Notes under the pieces: generated by a model
Told to the model about the DNA's origin: nothing
What the model saw: the letters and a program-made list of their open reading frames with translations, nothing else
Databases searched by the model: none
Made by a program: the position numbers and the translations under genes
Source of the DNA: Natrinema salinisoli
Lineage (GTDB): Archaea; Halobacteriota; Halobacteria; Halobacteriales; Natrialbaceae
Direction: 5' to 3'
Assembly (NCBI RefSeq): GCF_020405205.1
Contig: NZ_CP084470.1
Location: 248,001-312,000, forward strand
Length of the DNA: 64,000 nucleotides
Shown here: one piece after another, positions 34,302 through 44,206 of the stretch
Layout: every line of letters begins with the position of its first letter
Numbering within the stretch: the first letter of the stretch is position 1

Positions 34302-34951
34302 GTCTCGAAGAGAGAGATCATCGCCTTCGATTCCGCTCGTTGCAGGTGTTCCGCAGCAGTCGAGCGCGCACACTCCATCTCCTCTGCTATTTCCGTGATC
34401 GTCGCATCGCGCGGTGTATCATAGTAACCGACATCCACCGCCGTTTCAACCGTCTCACACTGCCGATCCGACAACTCTCCCAGAACACTCTCGGGACGGA
34501 CCGATGTGCCACCCACCCGCTCAACATCAACCGGGATGTCCCCCGGTACACCATCAACTGCGGCCTGAATATCCTCCTCAGTACCGATCAGTGCGAACGT
34601 ACTACTGCCATCATCGTTCCACTCAACAGGCGGAATCGTCATCAAACTCCCACGGTTGAAGTTCGCCCAAAGTTCCTGTGCATCTGCCGGTCCTGTCCCT
34701 TCGAGAAAACAGTGACACTCATTGTCCGTGAGTGGAAGAATATCGTAGTCCGAGATCTGCGGATCGTCTTTGATTTCCTCTTCCAGACGACGATAATCAC
34801 CACGAATCCACAGCAGAAATCCGGCTGGAGGAGTCTTGTTATTCCAGTTCACAGTCTGCACCTCAGAGATATACGGAGCTTCCGTAATACGCCTGTACAG
34901 CGCCGGATTCTCCAAATCCTGCGGGTAGATGGTTATCCGAACACGTTTCAT
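34298..34951 (-). CDS. Bat-type HTH regulator
   Basis: The protein has 217 residues from MKRVRITIYPQDLENPALYR. The C-terminal HTH_10 domain (about 155-215) shows LSDRQCETVETAVDVGYYDT, PRDATITEIAEEMECARSTA and AEHLQRAESKAM. The N-terminal region matches the paralogue at 25985-26641. A longer frame begins at 35089, but its extra residues do not resemble the family. The stop is joined by a GTGA overlap to the DUF4868-like frame, so the two form an operon. Confidence 0.85.
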   Translation of the reverse strand: MKRVRITIYPQDLENPALYRRITEAPYISEVQTVNWNNKTPPAGFLLWIRGDYRRLEEEIKDDPQISDYDILPLTDNECHCFLEGTGPADAQELWANFNRGSLMTIPPVEWNDDGSSTFALIGTEEDIQAAVDGVPGDIPVDVERVGGTSVRPESVLGELSDRQCETVETAVDVGYYDTPRDATITEIAEEMECARSTAAEHLQRAESKAMISLFET

Positions 34952-35222
34952 GGCGTCCAGTTTGGCGAACGACCTGAAAAGCGTTACCACGGATTTCTGG
35001 TCGTACGCACGCTGCTGATAAATCCGCTGGAAATATTCGGAGCAATCAGTTCCCCAAATCCGCTCCAAGGCAGTTACCGATGCGCTCAATCAACGACACA
35101 GGCAGTCTCCTCAGGAGCAGTGTAGCGAGGTGGCTATCCCCCGTTACGGCCATAGGGCCGTTTAATCACCAATCAACGGCCGTCTCCACTCCAAGTAGGA
35201 CCCGTTCGTTTGAGGCGGTAAC

Positions 35223-35417
35223 ATGATATCTGATTGGCCGCTGATCATAGCCGGGATCGTCGTCTCAATCCTGCTCATACCGCTATTTGTATCCTGGCAG
35301 CTGGTTATCAACCCAACTGGCATCGCTGACCTCCCATTTCTTGTAATCGGATTCATCGCAATGCTTCCCGGCGTTCTCATGGGCGGAATCGGTCTCTGGA
35401 TGGCTGCACGCGGATGA
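35223..35417 (+). CDS. Two-helix small membrane protein
   Basis: The 64-residue protein has two membrane helices (SDWPLIIAGIVVSILLIPLF and PFLVIGFIAMLPGVLMGGIG) joined by the loop VINPTGIADL. The composition and clean ends suggest a real gene, though no family is recognised. Confidence 0.5.
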   Translation: MISDWPLIIAGIVVSILLIPLFVSWQLVINPTGIADLPFLVIGFIAMLPGVLMGGIGLWMAARG

Positions 35418-35523
35418 CCGCTACGGAAAATGCTACTGTGTCGATCAGCCGCTGTTTTAAACCGTTGAGAGATATTCGGCCCAATCATTTCTAATCACTC
35501 GGCTGTAACTCGAATCAGAAACA

Positions 35524-36687
35524 ATGGATTTTCAGCTTACAGAGGCCCAGCAGGCCCTTCGCGATGAGGCACGTGAATACGCACAGACAACCATCAAGCC
35601 AGAAGCTATCGAACTGGATCAAAACGAAGAGCATCCTACCGAAATCCTTGACGAGTTAGGTGACCGGGGATATGCCGGTCTCACGCTTTCCGAGGAGTAT
35701 GGAGGGATGGGAGAAGGACTGGTCGAACTCACACTCGTCATCGAAGAGCTATCGGCTGCACTCATGCCCGTTGCCAGTGCACTCGGTCTTCACCTCGGCG
35801 TTGCAACGATCGTAGAACAGTTCGGGACCAGCCAACAGCGAGACCGATTCCTGCCGTCGATGGCCGATTTCGACACGGTCTGTGCACTCGGGCTCAGCGA
35901 GACGAACGCCGGAAGCGATAAACTGGAGATGGAGACAACCGCGGAGAAAAACGGTGATAAATGGGTGTTAAACGGCCATAAGCGGTGGATCACTAACTTT
36001 CGCCATGCTGACTACGTCCTCACGTACGCAAAAACCGGTTCTGATGACGAAGCACCGCACAACATCAGTGCCTTTCTCGTCCCCACAGACGATTTCACGG
36101 TCGAAACTGTCTGGGACACACTCGGTGCGAATACAGTGAAATCACCGAAAGCAACGCTCTCCGACGTGACCGTACCAGACGACCAGCGGATCGGCGAGCC
36201 AGGTGAAGCATACATCCAGCGTGGTGAGGTCAACACTGGAGTCAATGTCCCCGCCCGTGGTGTTGGCATCGCTCGCGCTACGCTTGATGAGACAGTCGCG
36301 TACACGAAGCAGCGCGAACAATACGACCATCCTATCGCTGATTTCCAGGGAGTCAAATGGCAGATCGGCGAGATGGCTGAACGCGTTGACACGGCACGGT
36401 TGCTTACGTTACGAGCAGCAGAGAAGGCAGACCGGGGACAGGATATTACTCGCGAGTTCAGTATGGCAAAAGTGTCTGCAACCCAGGCCGCTGTCGATAA
36501 TGCGAATGATGCGCTACAACTCCATGGCGGGATCGGCTACACCACCGAGAAACATGTGGAACGCCATCTCCGTGACGCCCGCCTGCTGACCATTGCTGGT
36601 GGACCAAACGAAGGTCACAAGGACACGCTTGGTGAGGCCGTCTACGAGAATCATCCAAAACCAGTAGGTGCTGACAGAGATGGGTGA
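35524..36687 (+). CDS. Acyl-CoA dehydrogenase family protein
   Basis: The 387-residue FAD enzyme has the N-terminal helical domain (DFQLTEAQQALRDEAREYAQ), the FAD/substrate loop CALGLSETNAGSDKLEMET, the KRWITNFRHADYVLTYAKTG strand and the C-terminal ALQLHGGIGYTTEKHVERHL helix. It would oxidise acyl-CoA to enoyl-CoA. At the position where many members have YEG with the catalytic Glu, this one has TIAGGPNEG, so the base may lie elsewhere. No other beta-oxidation gene adjoins it. A MaoC-type hydratase lies at 52138. Confidence 0.88.
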   Translation: MDFQLTEAQQALRDEAREYAQTTIKPEAIELDQNEEHPTEILDELGDRGYAGLTLSEEYGGMGEGLVELTLVIEELSAALMPVASALGLHLGVATIVEQFGTSQQRDRFLPSMADFDTVCALGLSETNAGSDKLEMETTAEKNGDKWVLNGHKRWITNFRHADYVLTYAKTGSDDEAPHNISAFLVPTDDFTVETVWDTLGANTVKSPKATLSDVTVPDDQRIGEPGEAYIQRGEVNTGVNVPARGVGIARATLDETVAYTKQREQYDHPIADFQGVKWQIGEMAERVDTARLLTLRAAEKADRGQDITREFSMAKVSATQAAVDNANDALQLHGGIGYTTEKHVERHLRDARLLTIAGGPNEGHKDTLGEAVYENHPKPVGADRDG

Positions 36688-36745
36688 ACACTTGCCAACC
36701 CGCATGACGGACGTTATACTTGATGGAGTGGTTGCTGTCAGGTAG

Positions 36746-37678
36746 ATGCAGCTGCTTCGTGAACGGGGTTCGACACGTATCCGTGCAAGTCTTCGGGGCG
36801 TGTTGCCCGCTGTAGTGACGCTCGTATTGTTCCTCGGTGGGACCGCATTACTCGGGTTGATCGTTCAGGCAGTCACAGAAGCACACTCCAGTACCGAGGT
36901 ACTCCTGGCTTCTATTGGGCAGTTCGTCTTGTATGCCGTGCTGATCGGGGTGGCAGTCTGGAGCGCAGCAACACTCGAACACCGGGAGTACACGAACTTC
37001 GGATTGACTGTCGACGGGGATTGGATGCGAGAGTTTGCTGCCGGGATCGTGATTACGCTACTTGGGATCATGGTATCGGTATGGTGGGCTGACGTCCGCG
37101 GAATTAGAGCTGTTACCCTCACAGCTGCCAGTATTACTGGACCTGAGAGACCGCTTCTACTGGGCGCCGTGTTCGGACTGTTCATCTGCTATTTCTTGCT
37201 CGGGAATATTTACGAAGAAGTTGTCTACCGGCGTATCGTGCTCGGTAATTTCGTGGAAGGACTTACTGCACGCGGCGTTTCACCGCAAGTGGCTGTTATC
37301 CTTGCCACCGTGGTCAGCCTGTTGCTGTTCGGCGTCTACCATATCCCGCTTCGCGGCAACATCGTAGTAGCACTTGACGCCGCTCTCACTGGAATTCCGT
37401 TCGCGCTGGCATATCTCCTTACTGATCGATTGGCGCTTCCTGTCGGGATTCACTTTGGCCGTATCCTGATCGAGTTCCTCCATGGACGCGTGACGAGAGG
37501 GGAGTTCAACGTCTCTGCGATCGTGGAGATCACACAAGATACACTGCTGGCGAATCTCGAGTTCAAACTGCTCCGTATCGGGCTGACCTGCCTGGGTATC
37601 CTCACGTGGGTCTACCTGCACCACGGAGAAATCCAGATTGCCAAGACGGTTTACCGCCGGAACAGCGATCACGCATAG
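36746..37678 (+). CDS. CPBP-family intramembrane metalloprotease
   Basis: The 310-residue protein has about eight membrane helices. Catalytic motifs are YEEVVYRRIVLGNFVEG (EExxxR, near residue 155), LLFGVYHIPLRGN (zinc-ligand His) and LPVGIHFGRILIEFLHG (second His helix). The N-terminal REFAAGIVITLLGIMVSVWW also matches the group. It begins 58 bases after the acyl-CoA dehydrogenase and may be co-transcribed. Substrate unknown. Confidence 0.85.
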   Translation: MQLLRERGSTRIRASLRGVLPAVVTLVLFLGGTALLGLIVQAVTEAHSSTEVLLASIGQFVLYAVLIGVAVWSAATLEHREYTNFGLTVDGDWMREFAAGIVITLLGIMVSVWWADVRGIRAVTLTAASITGPERPLLLGAVFGLFICYFLLGNIYEEVVYRRIVLGNFVEGLTARGVSPQVAVILATVVSLLLFGVYHIPLRGNIVVALDAALTGIPFALAYLLTDRLALPVGIHFGRILIEFLHGRVTRGEFNVSAIVEITQDTLLANLEFKLLRIGLTCLGILTWVYLHHGEIQIAKTVYRRNSDHA

Positions 37679-37744
37679 CGCAGAGTCTAATACTAGATCC
37701 CCTCATCAACATGGAGAGTCGTTCTTCAACAGCGTCGCGTATAC

Positions 37745-39055
37745 CTACGATTCTGTCCCGTGCACGTAGACGCCACGCTCAGCTGTACTCTCTCCGGTTT
37801 CCACGCGTACCGGGAACTCATCGTCCTGCTTCACCGGATATGTCTCAAACACGAGTGTGATTTGCTCTGTTCCACCGGCAGGAACCGTCATCGCCTGAGT
37901 ATCCACGGTCTCCGGGTTGTTACCGACCACGAGAGCGACCTCACGTGTCACCTCTGACGTATCCGTATTCTCGAGTGTCGCGTCCACCTCCAAGACCTCA
38001 CCACCGGTCACCGGGCTATTCGTCCCCTGAATCCTCACGGTAACGCTTCCACCGTTCTCGCCATCATCACCTGCACCGAAGCCTTCGAACTGCCACGGAC
38101 TGACCGAGGCATGCATATTATTCTCGTCGATCACCCATGCCTCAATCTGACACGTATGACAGCCACCGTCGACCTGGATCGTGGCGGTGTCACTAGATCC
38201 AGTAAGATCAGACACACCAAGGATCACGTCCGACTGGGACATCCACCAGACGACACGGTCCAGTTCGGTGGCAGCACTCGACACATCAAGTTCGAGCGTG
38301 GTTGTTTCGTCGGCAGCAAGCTCACGCGAGGTTGGCCGCGTAGCATCGACGGTTGGCGGTTCAAGTCCATCCTCAGCTACCGTCACCTCCCAGCGTGAGG
38401 CAGTGTTCCCATCGTCAGCAGTCACGGCCGTATCCACGAGGTGTGACCCTGTTGAGTCGAACGTGTGCGTGAAGAGTTCCCGACCAACGTCAGCGAAATA
38501 CGTTGAAGACCACGGTCCGGCCGGCGTCGTGACGTAGTCGCCGTCAACATACCAGTGTGTGGAGCCTTGCTGCTGTACCAGTTCGGCATCAACCTCGAAG
38601 ATGATCGTCGTCTCTGGTTGAACTGTTAGCTTCTGACTGCGATCAGGGTACGTATACTGGGCGTCACACGGGTCGACACCAGTGACAGTGACCGTTGTCT
38701 CGGCCGTGTCGACCCCAGTCTCAAGCCGTACCGGGAACGTGTCATCGCCGCGGACCGGATACGTCCGAAATTGCAGAAAATCAACAGTGCGTGTCTCGCC
38801 TGCCCCAACTGGAACCGTTCGTTCACCTACCATTACTGCGTCCTCACCAATGAGGAAGTCCAGGTCAACCCGTTCATCAGCAGATCCGCTATTCTCAAGT
38901 TCGGCAGTCATCTCGAGGAGATCACCACCCTCGAGTGGAGCATTCGTCTCGACGATGTCGATAGAGATGTGCCCGGTCGCCCCACCACTGGATGACACAA
39001 GCGGGAGTGTGCTGATGCCCGTCCCAGCTCCAATCAGGTACTGCCGCCGGTTCAT
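37745..39055 (-). CDS. Tat-exported protein with two CARDB-like domains
   Basis: The 436-residue protein starts MNRRQYLIGAGTGISTLPLV, a twin-arginine signal without a lipobox Cys. Two related beta-sandwich domains at about 30-130 and 340-435 share the wording ISIDIVETNAPLEGGDLLEM / VTVRIQGTNSPVTGGEVLEV and FRTYPVRGDDTFPVRLETG / FETYPVKQDDEFPVRVETG. They resemble CARDB modules used in surface proteins. The middle (140-330) contains PKD-like strands and CHTC. It is probably a cell-surface binding protein. Confidence 0.75.
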   Translation of the reverse strand: MNRRQYLIGAGTGISTLPLVSSSGGATGHISIDIVETNAPLEGGDLLEMTAELENSGSADERVDLDFLIGEDAVMVGERTVPVGAGETRTVDFLQFRTYPVRGDDTFPVRLETGVDTAETTVTVTGVDPCDAQYTYPDRSQKLTVQPETTIIFEVDAELVQQQGSTHWYVDGDYVTTPAGPWSSTYFADVGRELFTHTFDSTGSHLVDTAVTADDGNTASRWEVTVAEDGLEPPTVDATRPTSRELAADETTTLELDVSSAATELDRVVWWMSQSDVILGVSDLTGSSDTATIQVDGGCHTCQIEAWVIDENNMHASVSPWQFEGFGAGDDGENGGSVTVRIQGTNSPVTGGEVLEVDATLENTDTSEVTREVALVVGNNPETVDTQAMTVPAGGTEQITLVFETYPVKQDDEFPVRVETGESTAERGVYVHGTES

Positions 39056-39270
39056 GGTAGAACCCATTTCACCTACTGGCAAGAAGTTTACATAGGAATC
39101 AGATCAAATAAGTCTTCAAAACCAACACACAGAGCCACGGAGCAATCGAATATCGCCCCTTCCGGTACGAGAGGTGAGAGAATCCCCATTCCAGCGGCCA
39201 TACACAGAGATTATCCCTGTCCCAGACCTTCGGATACTGGAGACACTCTCTTTAATACCTCAAAACAATT

Positions 39271-39750
39271 TTGCGGCCAGCCTTGCTACACAGCCACACA
39301 GGAAGAATAAATGTATTCGTCCAGTTGCTTGGATGGTTGCTGTTAGGTGTTACCTTCATCGGGAGCTTCCGCCTCTCCCGGTACCTGGCCCGGTCCGACG
39401 ATGCTGTCCTGTATCCCGAACTGATCGCGTCCACTGTCACCGCCGTCTTCATCATCATCGTTGACGTCGTGATCCTCGTCACTGGCGTGCTGGCCATCGC
39501 CCTGCCCACGCTCTGGGCGGTGCAGCGGTTCACCGGGTACGGCCCCTCTATCGATCTGTCCATGCCAGATATCCTCGATCACGACACCGATACAGCGCCT
39601 GACGCCGACCACCTAACCTATCCGAATCCGGAGTTGGGTGGACGGCCGTTGTTCGATGTCGTCGGTCACCTCCAGAACAGATTCGACCATATGGTACCGG
39701 ACTGGCTCGGACAGCAGTCAGACGAGATGGAACCGACCGACATCGTCGAA
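39271..39750 (+). pseudogene. Membrane-protein fragment cut at a recombination scar
   Basis: The frame starts at a TTG and encodes two membrane helices (FVQLLGWLLLGVTFIGSFRL and STVTAVFIIIVDVVILVTGV), then an acidic loop ending near DWLGQQSDEMEPTDIV. From about 39745 the bases belong to the opposite-strand CoiA-like gene, whose frame is clearly the true one there. So this gene has lost its 3' end. The lack of an ATG suggests that the 5' end may be damaged too. The open frame runs on to 39858, but as antisense. Confidence 0.5.
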
Positions 39751-40104
39751 CTCGAGAAGGGTATCGGCCCGGCGCTGATCCACAGCGGTCTCCGTCGCTG
39801 CAACATCAATCGTGATCTCCGGGTCGCACCGTGTATAGTCGTCAAACCGGCGGCGTAACCCGGCGACGGCAAACGCTTTCAGTTTCTCGTGGGTTTCGGA
39901 CTCGGCCGGTCCCGGATCACCGGTAGCTCCGGCCGCAGTACAGCCGCCGACGTTCTCGATATGGTAGAAGTGCCGTGCCCGGCCGTCATCGAATGGACCG
40001 CGTACCCGCATCGGACCACCGCAGCTGGTACAGTAGATGGTGTCGCCATCGTCCACATCTTGGGGGATGATAGTGCGGTCGTCCTTACAGGCGATGAACG
40101 GCAT
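39718..40104 (-). pseudogene. CoiA-like competence/nuclease protein, 3' end missing
   Basis: The 128-residue frame has a zinc ribbon (YCTSCGGPMRVRGPFDDGRA then HFYHIENVGGC), a helix with ESETHEKLKAFAVAGLRRRF, and the start of a nuclease-like core (DPEITIDVAATETAVDQRRA, DTLLEFDD). Relatives continue for a hundred or more residues with an EVQY-type core, which is absent here. The last residues VGRFHLV are out of family. The 3' end was replaced at about 39745 by the end of another gene. Confidence 0.6.
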
Positions 40105-40247
40105 CTAGAAACGATGTTGTCCGTCAGTTACAATGGACGTATGGTCTACGTGACGGTAGCCCCAGTTTGCCACCAGAACCGCGGTGAACAACCAGAGGTA
40201 CGAGTGCTGTAGATACGGGGAAGTCCATCCCTCCTCAATCAGAATAT

Positions 40248-40418
40248 ATGCCGTCGAGAAGCAAAGCCAAATGTCCGTCGTGCGACTCTGGAAGGATCGG
40301 GGAGAAAACGAGAAAGACGAACAGTTCTCCGTCCGGACCCGGTAAAGCAACCATCTGGTACTGCAAGAGCTGCGGTCTCGAATCGGGAAGATTACGCTCA
40401 TTTACCTCATACCCGTGA
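40248..40418 (+). CDS. Small zinc-ribbon protein
   Basis: A 56-residue frame reads MPSRSKAKCPSCDSGRIGEK, then KATIWYCKSCGLESGRLRSF and TSYP. Two C-x2-C pairs 27 residues apart form a classical zinc ribbon. It stands alone, with a short AT-rich run before the ATG. The function is unknown; nucleic-acid binding is usual for such ribbons. Confidence 0.55.
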   Translation: MPSRSKAKCPSCDSGRIGEKTRKTNSSPSGPGKATIWYCKSCGLESGRLRSFTSYP

Positions 40419-40718
40419 CGAACTCTCTGCCCTGAAGGACGGAGATCGGAACGTGACGGTAGTCCACGGCTTAGTAGCATCCGTCGGCCCCCGAACCAAG
40501 ACCGGACGCAGAATCCGCGTCCTCGACAGGGACGACGTCAGTGTGTGAAAGTTCGATGTCCAGTGGGTGTTGACGGCATCCTGCCACAGTTTCACCAGTT
40601 CCAGATCCTTTTCCCGGATTACCGCAACCTCCCGGTCACACTTAGTGGACATGTCTTCTCCGCGATCATCTCTGTCTCAACGCCAAGCGTTTACCGGGGC
40701 AGGTCTATATACGAGTCC

Positions 40719-43700
40719 ATGGGATTCCCCGGTTCAACTCCGGAAGTCACTCGGGAGGAGGTGCGGGGTGTTTTTACTCAGTTCGATCAGCCGTCGACAC
40801 CGATCACTGCTGACGAAACCGCCGAAGCCCTCGACTGTCCGCGGCAAACTGCACAGAATAGTTTAGAGGATCTTGCCGATAACGGTGAAATCGAGAGCAG
40901 ACAGATCGGCGATGGCACACGGGTCTGGTGGCGGCCCGAATCCAGGAAGCTACCTGACCAGATCGACAGAGAGGAGTTTGCGTCCTTCGTGAGCGCTGTC
41001 AAGGACTACGCGATTTTCATGCTCGATCCTGACGGCACCGTTGCCAGCTGGAACGAGGGCGCTGAACGGATCAAGGGCTACAAAGAGGACGAGATCGTTG
41101 GCGAACACTTCTCCACCTTCTACACGGATACTGCAACCGCTGACGGAGTCCCTGAACAGAACCTCGAGGCAGCAGCGGAATCAGGTCGTACCGAAGATGA
41201 AGGCTGGCGCGTCCGCAGCGACGGCACCCGGTTCTGGGCGCACGTCACCATCACTGCGATCCGTGACGATGACGGTACACTTCGAGGGTTCACGAAGGTC
41301 ACGCGTGACATGACCGAACGACGCGAATACGAACAACAACTCCGACAAGAACGCGATCTCACCGAACAGATCCTCGAGACCGTCCCGGCCAGTATCTGTG
41401 TGGTGACCGGTGACGGTGAGTTCGTCCGCGCAAACCAGCGCATGCTCGACCGGATCGGTAGTGACGACACAGAACTCCCGGACTACAGTGTCGACTCATG
41501 GGAGATCTACGACGCTGACGACGAGCCAATTCCGGTTGAGGAGTGGCCGTGGACACAGGTCACCGATACCGGCGACCCGGTCTACGATTACCAATGCCAG
41601 GTTGAACTCCCGGAGATCGGTCGACGCTGGCTCTCGCTCAATGCCGTGCCACTCGACTCCGAGGAAGATGACGAACCGAGAGTCGTCGTCTCTGTTGACG
41701 ATATCACCAAGCAGAAAGAACGCGAACAGCAACTCCGCCGCCAGTACAACCAAACTGAACAGCTGTTACGGACGGCACCGGTCGCCATTGCCGTGCAGGA
41801 CGCTGACGGGAAGACAGTGATGGCGAATCAGCGGGCACAGGATGTTCTTGGCCTCTCTGAACAGGAATTCATCGAGGAACCGGACGACGCCGAGGATTGG
41901 GAAATCTACGACACAGATGGTGAGCCGGTTTCCCCAGAGGAAACGCCGTCTGCCCGTGTCCTTGCAACCGGAGAACCGGTGTTCGACGAAGAACTCACGA
42001 TCGACCCACCGGACAGCGACCCAATGCAGTTCCGGGTAAACGCGGCCCCGCTCTTCGGATCCGACGGATCGGTCGACCGTGTTGTCACGGCCGCGAAGGA
42101 CATTACTGCACTCAAAGAACGGGAGAAACAACTTGAGCAGCGGAAGACGGAACTTGAGACCGAACTCAACGAAATCCTTGGGCGGATCTCCGACGCCTTC
42201 TACGCGATTGATGACGAGTGGCGGTTCACGCACCTCAATGAGCGGGCCGCCGACATCATGCAACAACCCAGAGAGGAGTTGCTCGGGAGAAACGTCTGGG
42301 ACGTGTTCCCCGAGGCGACAGAGGGCGTATACTGGGATGAATTCCAGACGGCAATGGAGACGCAGGAGCCAGTCAGCTTCAACGTGTACGGGGATGAACT
42401 CGACGCCTGGTTAGAGTTCAATGTCTACCCATCTGAGTCCGGTCTGTCGATCTACTTCCGCGATGTGACTGACCAGGTCGAATACGAGCAGGAACTGGCA
42501 AAGTATGAAACCATTGTTGAGACAATCAACGACGCGATCTACGTCCTTGATGACGAGTTGCGGTTCACGATGGTCAACGAAGCGTATTCAGAGCTCACTG
42601 GCTATGATCGTGATGAACTGATCGGTGAGCACGCATCACTGGTCGTTGACAAGGAGACGATCCAGCAAGGACGTGAGTTACGGGAAAGACTTGCAGAGGG
42701 CGATGTCACCGATCCGACGCTGGAGGGAACGATTGAGACTGCGAGCGGCCGCCACGTTCCGGTCGAAGGTTCCTTCACACCACTCTCACAGAATGAAGAG
42801 AACCAGCAGCGGATCGGCGTGTTACGCGATATTACGGAACGCAAGAAGAACCGGCGCAAACTCGAGGAGAGTGAACGCCGATACCGGACGCTTGTCGAGA
42901 ACTTCCCGAACGGTGCCGTCGCGTTGTTCGACGACGATCTCCGGTACACGGCTGCTGGCGGCGAACTTATGGATGCAACCGGCGTGGATCCAGAGGACCG
43001 GGTCGGCAATCGTATCTCCAACCTCTATCCGTCCGACATTGTCGAGGAAGTCGAACCGTACTTCCACGATGCACTCGACGGTGAGGCGAACTCGTTCGAG
43101 ATCGAGTATCTCAACCGCCACCTGCTCGCCTATACGCTGCCAATCCGGGACGCCGACGATGAAATCTATGCGGGGATGCTCGTCGTCCAAGATATCACGG
43201 AACTCAAAGAGACACAACGGCAGCTCGAAGAATCCAACGAACGCCTCGAACAGTTCGCCTACGCTGCGTCACACGACCTGCAAGAGCCGCTGCGGATGGT
43301 CACCAGTTACCTGCAACTGCTCGAAAGCCGCTATGCTGACGACCTTGACGAGGATGCGGAAGAGTTCATCGAATTTGCTGTCGATGGCGCAGAGCGGATG
43401 CGTGAGATGATCGACGGCCTGCTCCAGTACTCACGAGTTGAAACACAGGGCGACCCGTTCGAACCGGTCGATTTAGAGGATGTCCTTGAAGATACACGTG
43501 AGAACCTCCAGATGACGATCGAAGAAAGCAATGCCAAGATCACAGCAGACTCCTTGCCGGAGGTCCATGGCGATCATAGCCAGCTCCAGCAAGTCTTCCA
43601 GAACCTGGTCAGTAATGCGATCGAGTACAGCGGTGATGAGCCACCACAAATCCAGATCACAGCCGAGCAGAATGGATCGGAATACGTCATCTCAGTTCGT

Positions 43701-43904
43701 GACGATGGGATTGGGATCGACCCTGAGGATCAGGACCGGATTTTCCAGGTGTTCCAGCGGCTTCACAGCCGGGAGGAGCATCCGGGTACCGGGATCGGGC
43801 TTGCACTCTCTCAGCGGATCGTCGAACGCCACGGTGGCGAAATCTGGGTCGACTCCGAACCAGGTGAGGGAACAACGTTCTCGTTCACACTACCTGCAGC
43901 GTGA
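40719..43904 (+). CDS. Multi-PAS sensor histidine kinase with HTH head
   Basis: The 1061-residue soluble kinase begins with a winged-helix-like segment (TREEVRGVFTQFDQPSTPIT, about 10-70). Six PAS domains follow (for example FVSAVKDYAIFMLDPDGTVA, ILGRISDAFYAIDDEWRFTH, IVETINDAIYVLDDELRFTM), then HisKA with FAYAASHDLQEPLRM (phospho-acceptor His) and an HATPase (QNLVSNAIEYSG, VRDDGIGIDPED, GTGIGLALSQRIVERHGG). No membrane helix is seen. PAS3 and PAS4 are joined by a short coiled coil. A longer frame from 40545 is not family-like. No response regulator gene adjoins. Confidence 0.9.
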   Translation: MGFPGSTPEVTREEVRGVFTQFDQPSTPITADETAEALDCPRQTAQNSLEDLADNGEIESRQIGDGTRVWWRPESRKLPDQIDREEFASFVSAVKDYAIFMLDPDGTVASWNEGAERIKGYKEDEIVGEHFSTFYTDTATADGVPEQNLEAAAESGRTEDEGWRVRSDGTRFWAHVTITAIRDDDGTLRGFTKVTRDMTERREYEQQLRQERDLTEQILETVPASICVVTGDGEFVRANQRMLDRIGSDDTELPDYSVDSWEIYDADDEPIPVEEWPWTQVTDTGDPVYDYQCQVELPEIGRRWLSLNAVPLDSEEDDEPRVVVSVDDITKQKEREQQLRRQYNQTEQLLRTAPVAIAVQDADGKTVMANQRAQDVLGLSEQEFIEEPDDAEDWEIYDTDGEPVSPEETPSARVLATGEPVFDEELTIDPPDSDPMQFRVNAAPLFGSDGSVDRVVTAAKDITALKEREKQLEQRKTELETELNEILGRISDAFYAIDDEWRFTHLNERAADIMQQPREELLGRNVWDVFPEATEGVYWDEFQTAMETQEPVSFNVYGDELDAWLEFNVYPSESGLSIYFRDVTDQVEYEQELAKYETIVETINDAIYVLDDELRFTMVNEAYSELTGYDRDELIGEHASLVVDKETIQQGRELRERLAEGDVTDPTLEGTIETASGRHVPVEGSFTPLSQNEENQQRIGVLRDITERKKNRRKLEESERRYRTLVENFPNGAVALFDDDLRYTAAGGELMDATGVDPEDRVGNRISNLYPSDIVEEVEPYFHDALDGEANSFEIEYLNRHLLAYTLPIRDADDEIYAGMLVVQDITELKETQRQLEESNERLEQFAYAASHDLQEPLRMVTSYLQLLESRYADDLDEDAEEFIEFAVDGAERMREMIDGLLQYSRVETQGDPFEPVDLEDVLEDTRENLQMTIEESNAKITADSLPEVHGDHSQLQQVFQNLVSNAIEYSGDEPPQIQITAEQNGSEYVISVRDDGIGIDPEDQDRIFQVFQRLHSREEHPGTGIGLALSQRIVERHGGEIWVDSEPGEGTTFSFTLPAA

Positions 43905-44206
43905 TCCTGCCGGATTGAGATGACAGGCTGCAATCTCTGGTTGGTATAGGTATCCCTCATAGAAACCTTCATCACCCGCTGAGAGAGATTTTCCGAGTGC
44001 CACAGCATAACCCTGAATCCCACGTTGTGCCTGGCTAGAGCCGCCCTGTATCCCCCTCTCACCACCACACCATCTCAATCGACACGAGATCACCCCTGTC
44101 ACCGTCAGAGGCACCTCAGATCTCCTCTCCCTGTCCGACCTACCGTTTCAGAGATGAACTGGTCAAGAGTCTTTCCCCCGTGGTTACAGGAGTTGGGAGA
44201 TACTGG
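43905..44206. other. Gene-free stretch
   Basis: Nothing supportable was found between the sensor kinase and the decayed zinc-finger gene. The DNA is pyrimidine-rich on the plus strand around 44046-44150. Confidence 0.35.

Noticed and set aside
34202-35125. A 307-codon plus-strand open frame
   Set aside because: It is antisense to the Bat-type regulator, whose HTH_10 motifs are clear; the plus-strand text is rich in Arg, His and Cys and unlike a haloarchaeal protein.
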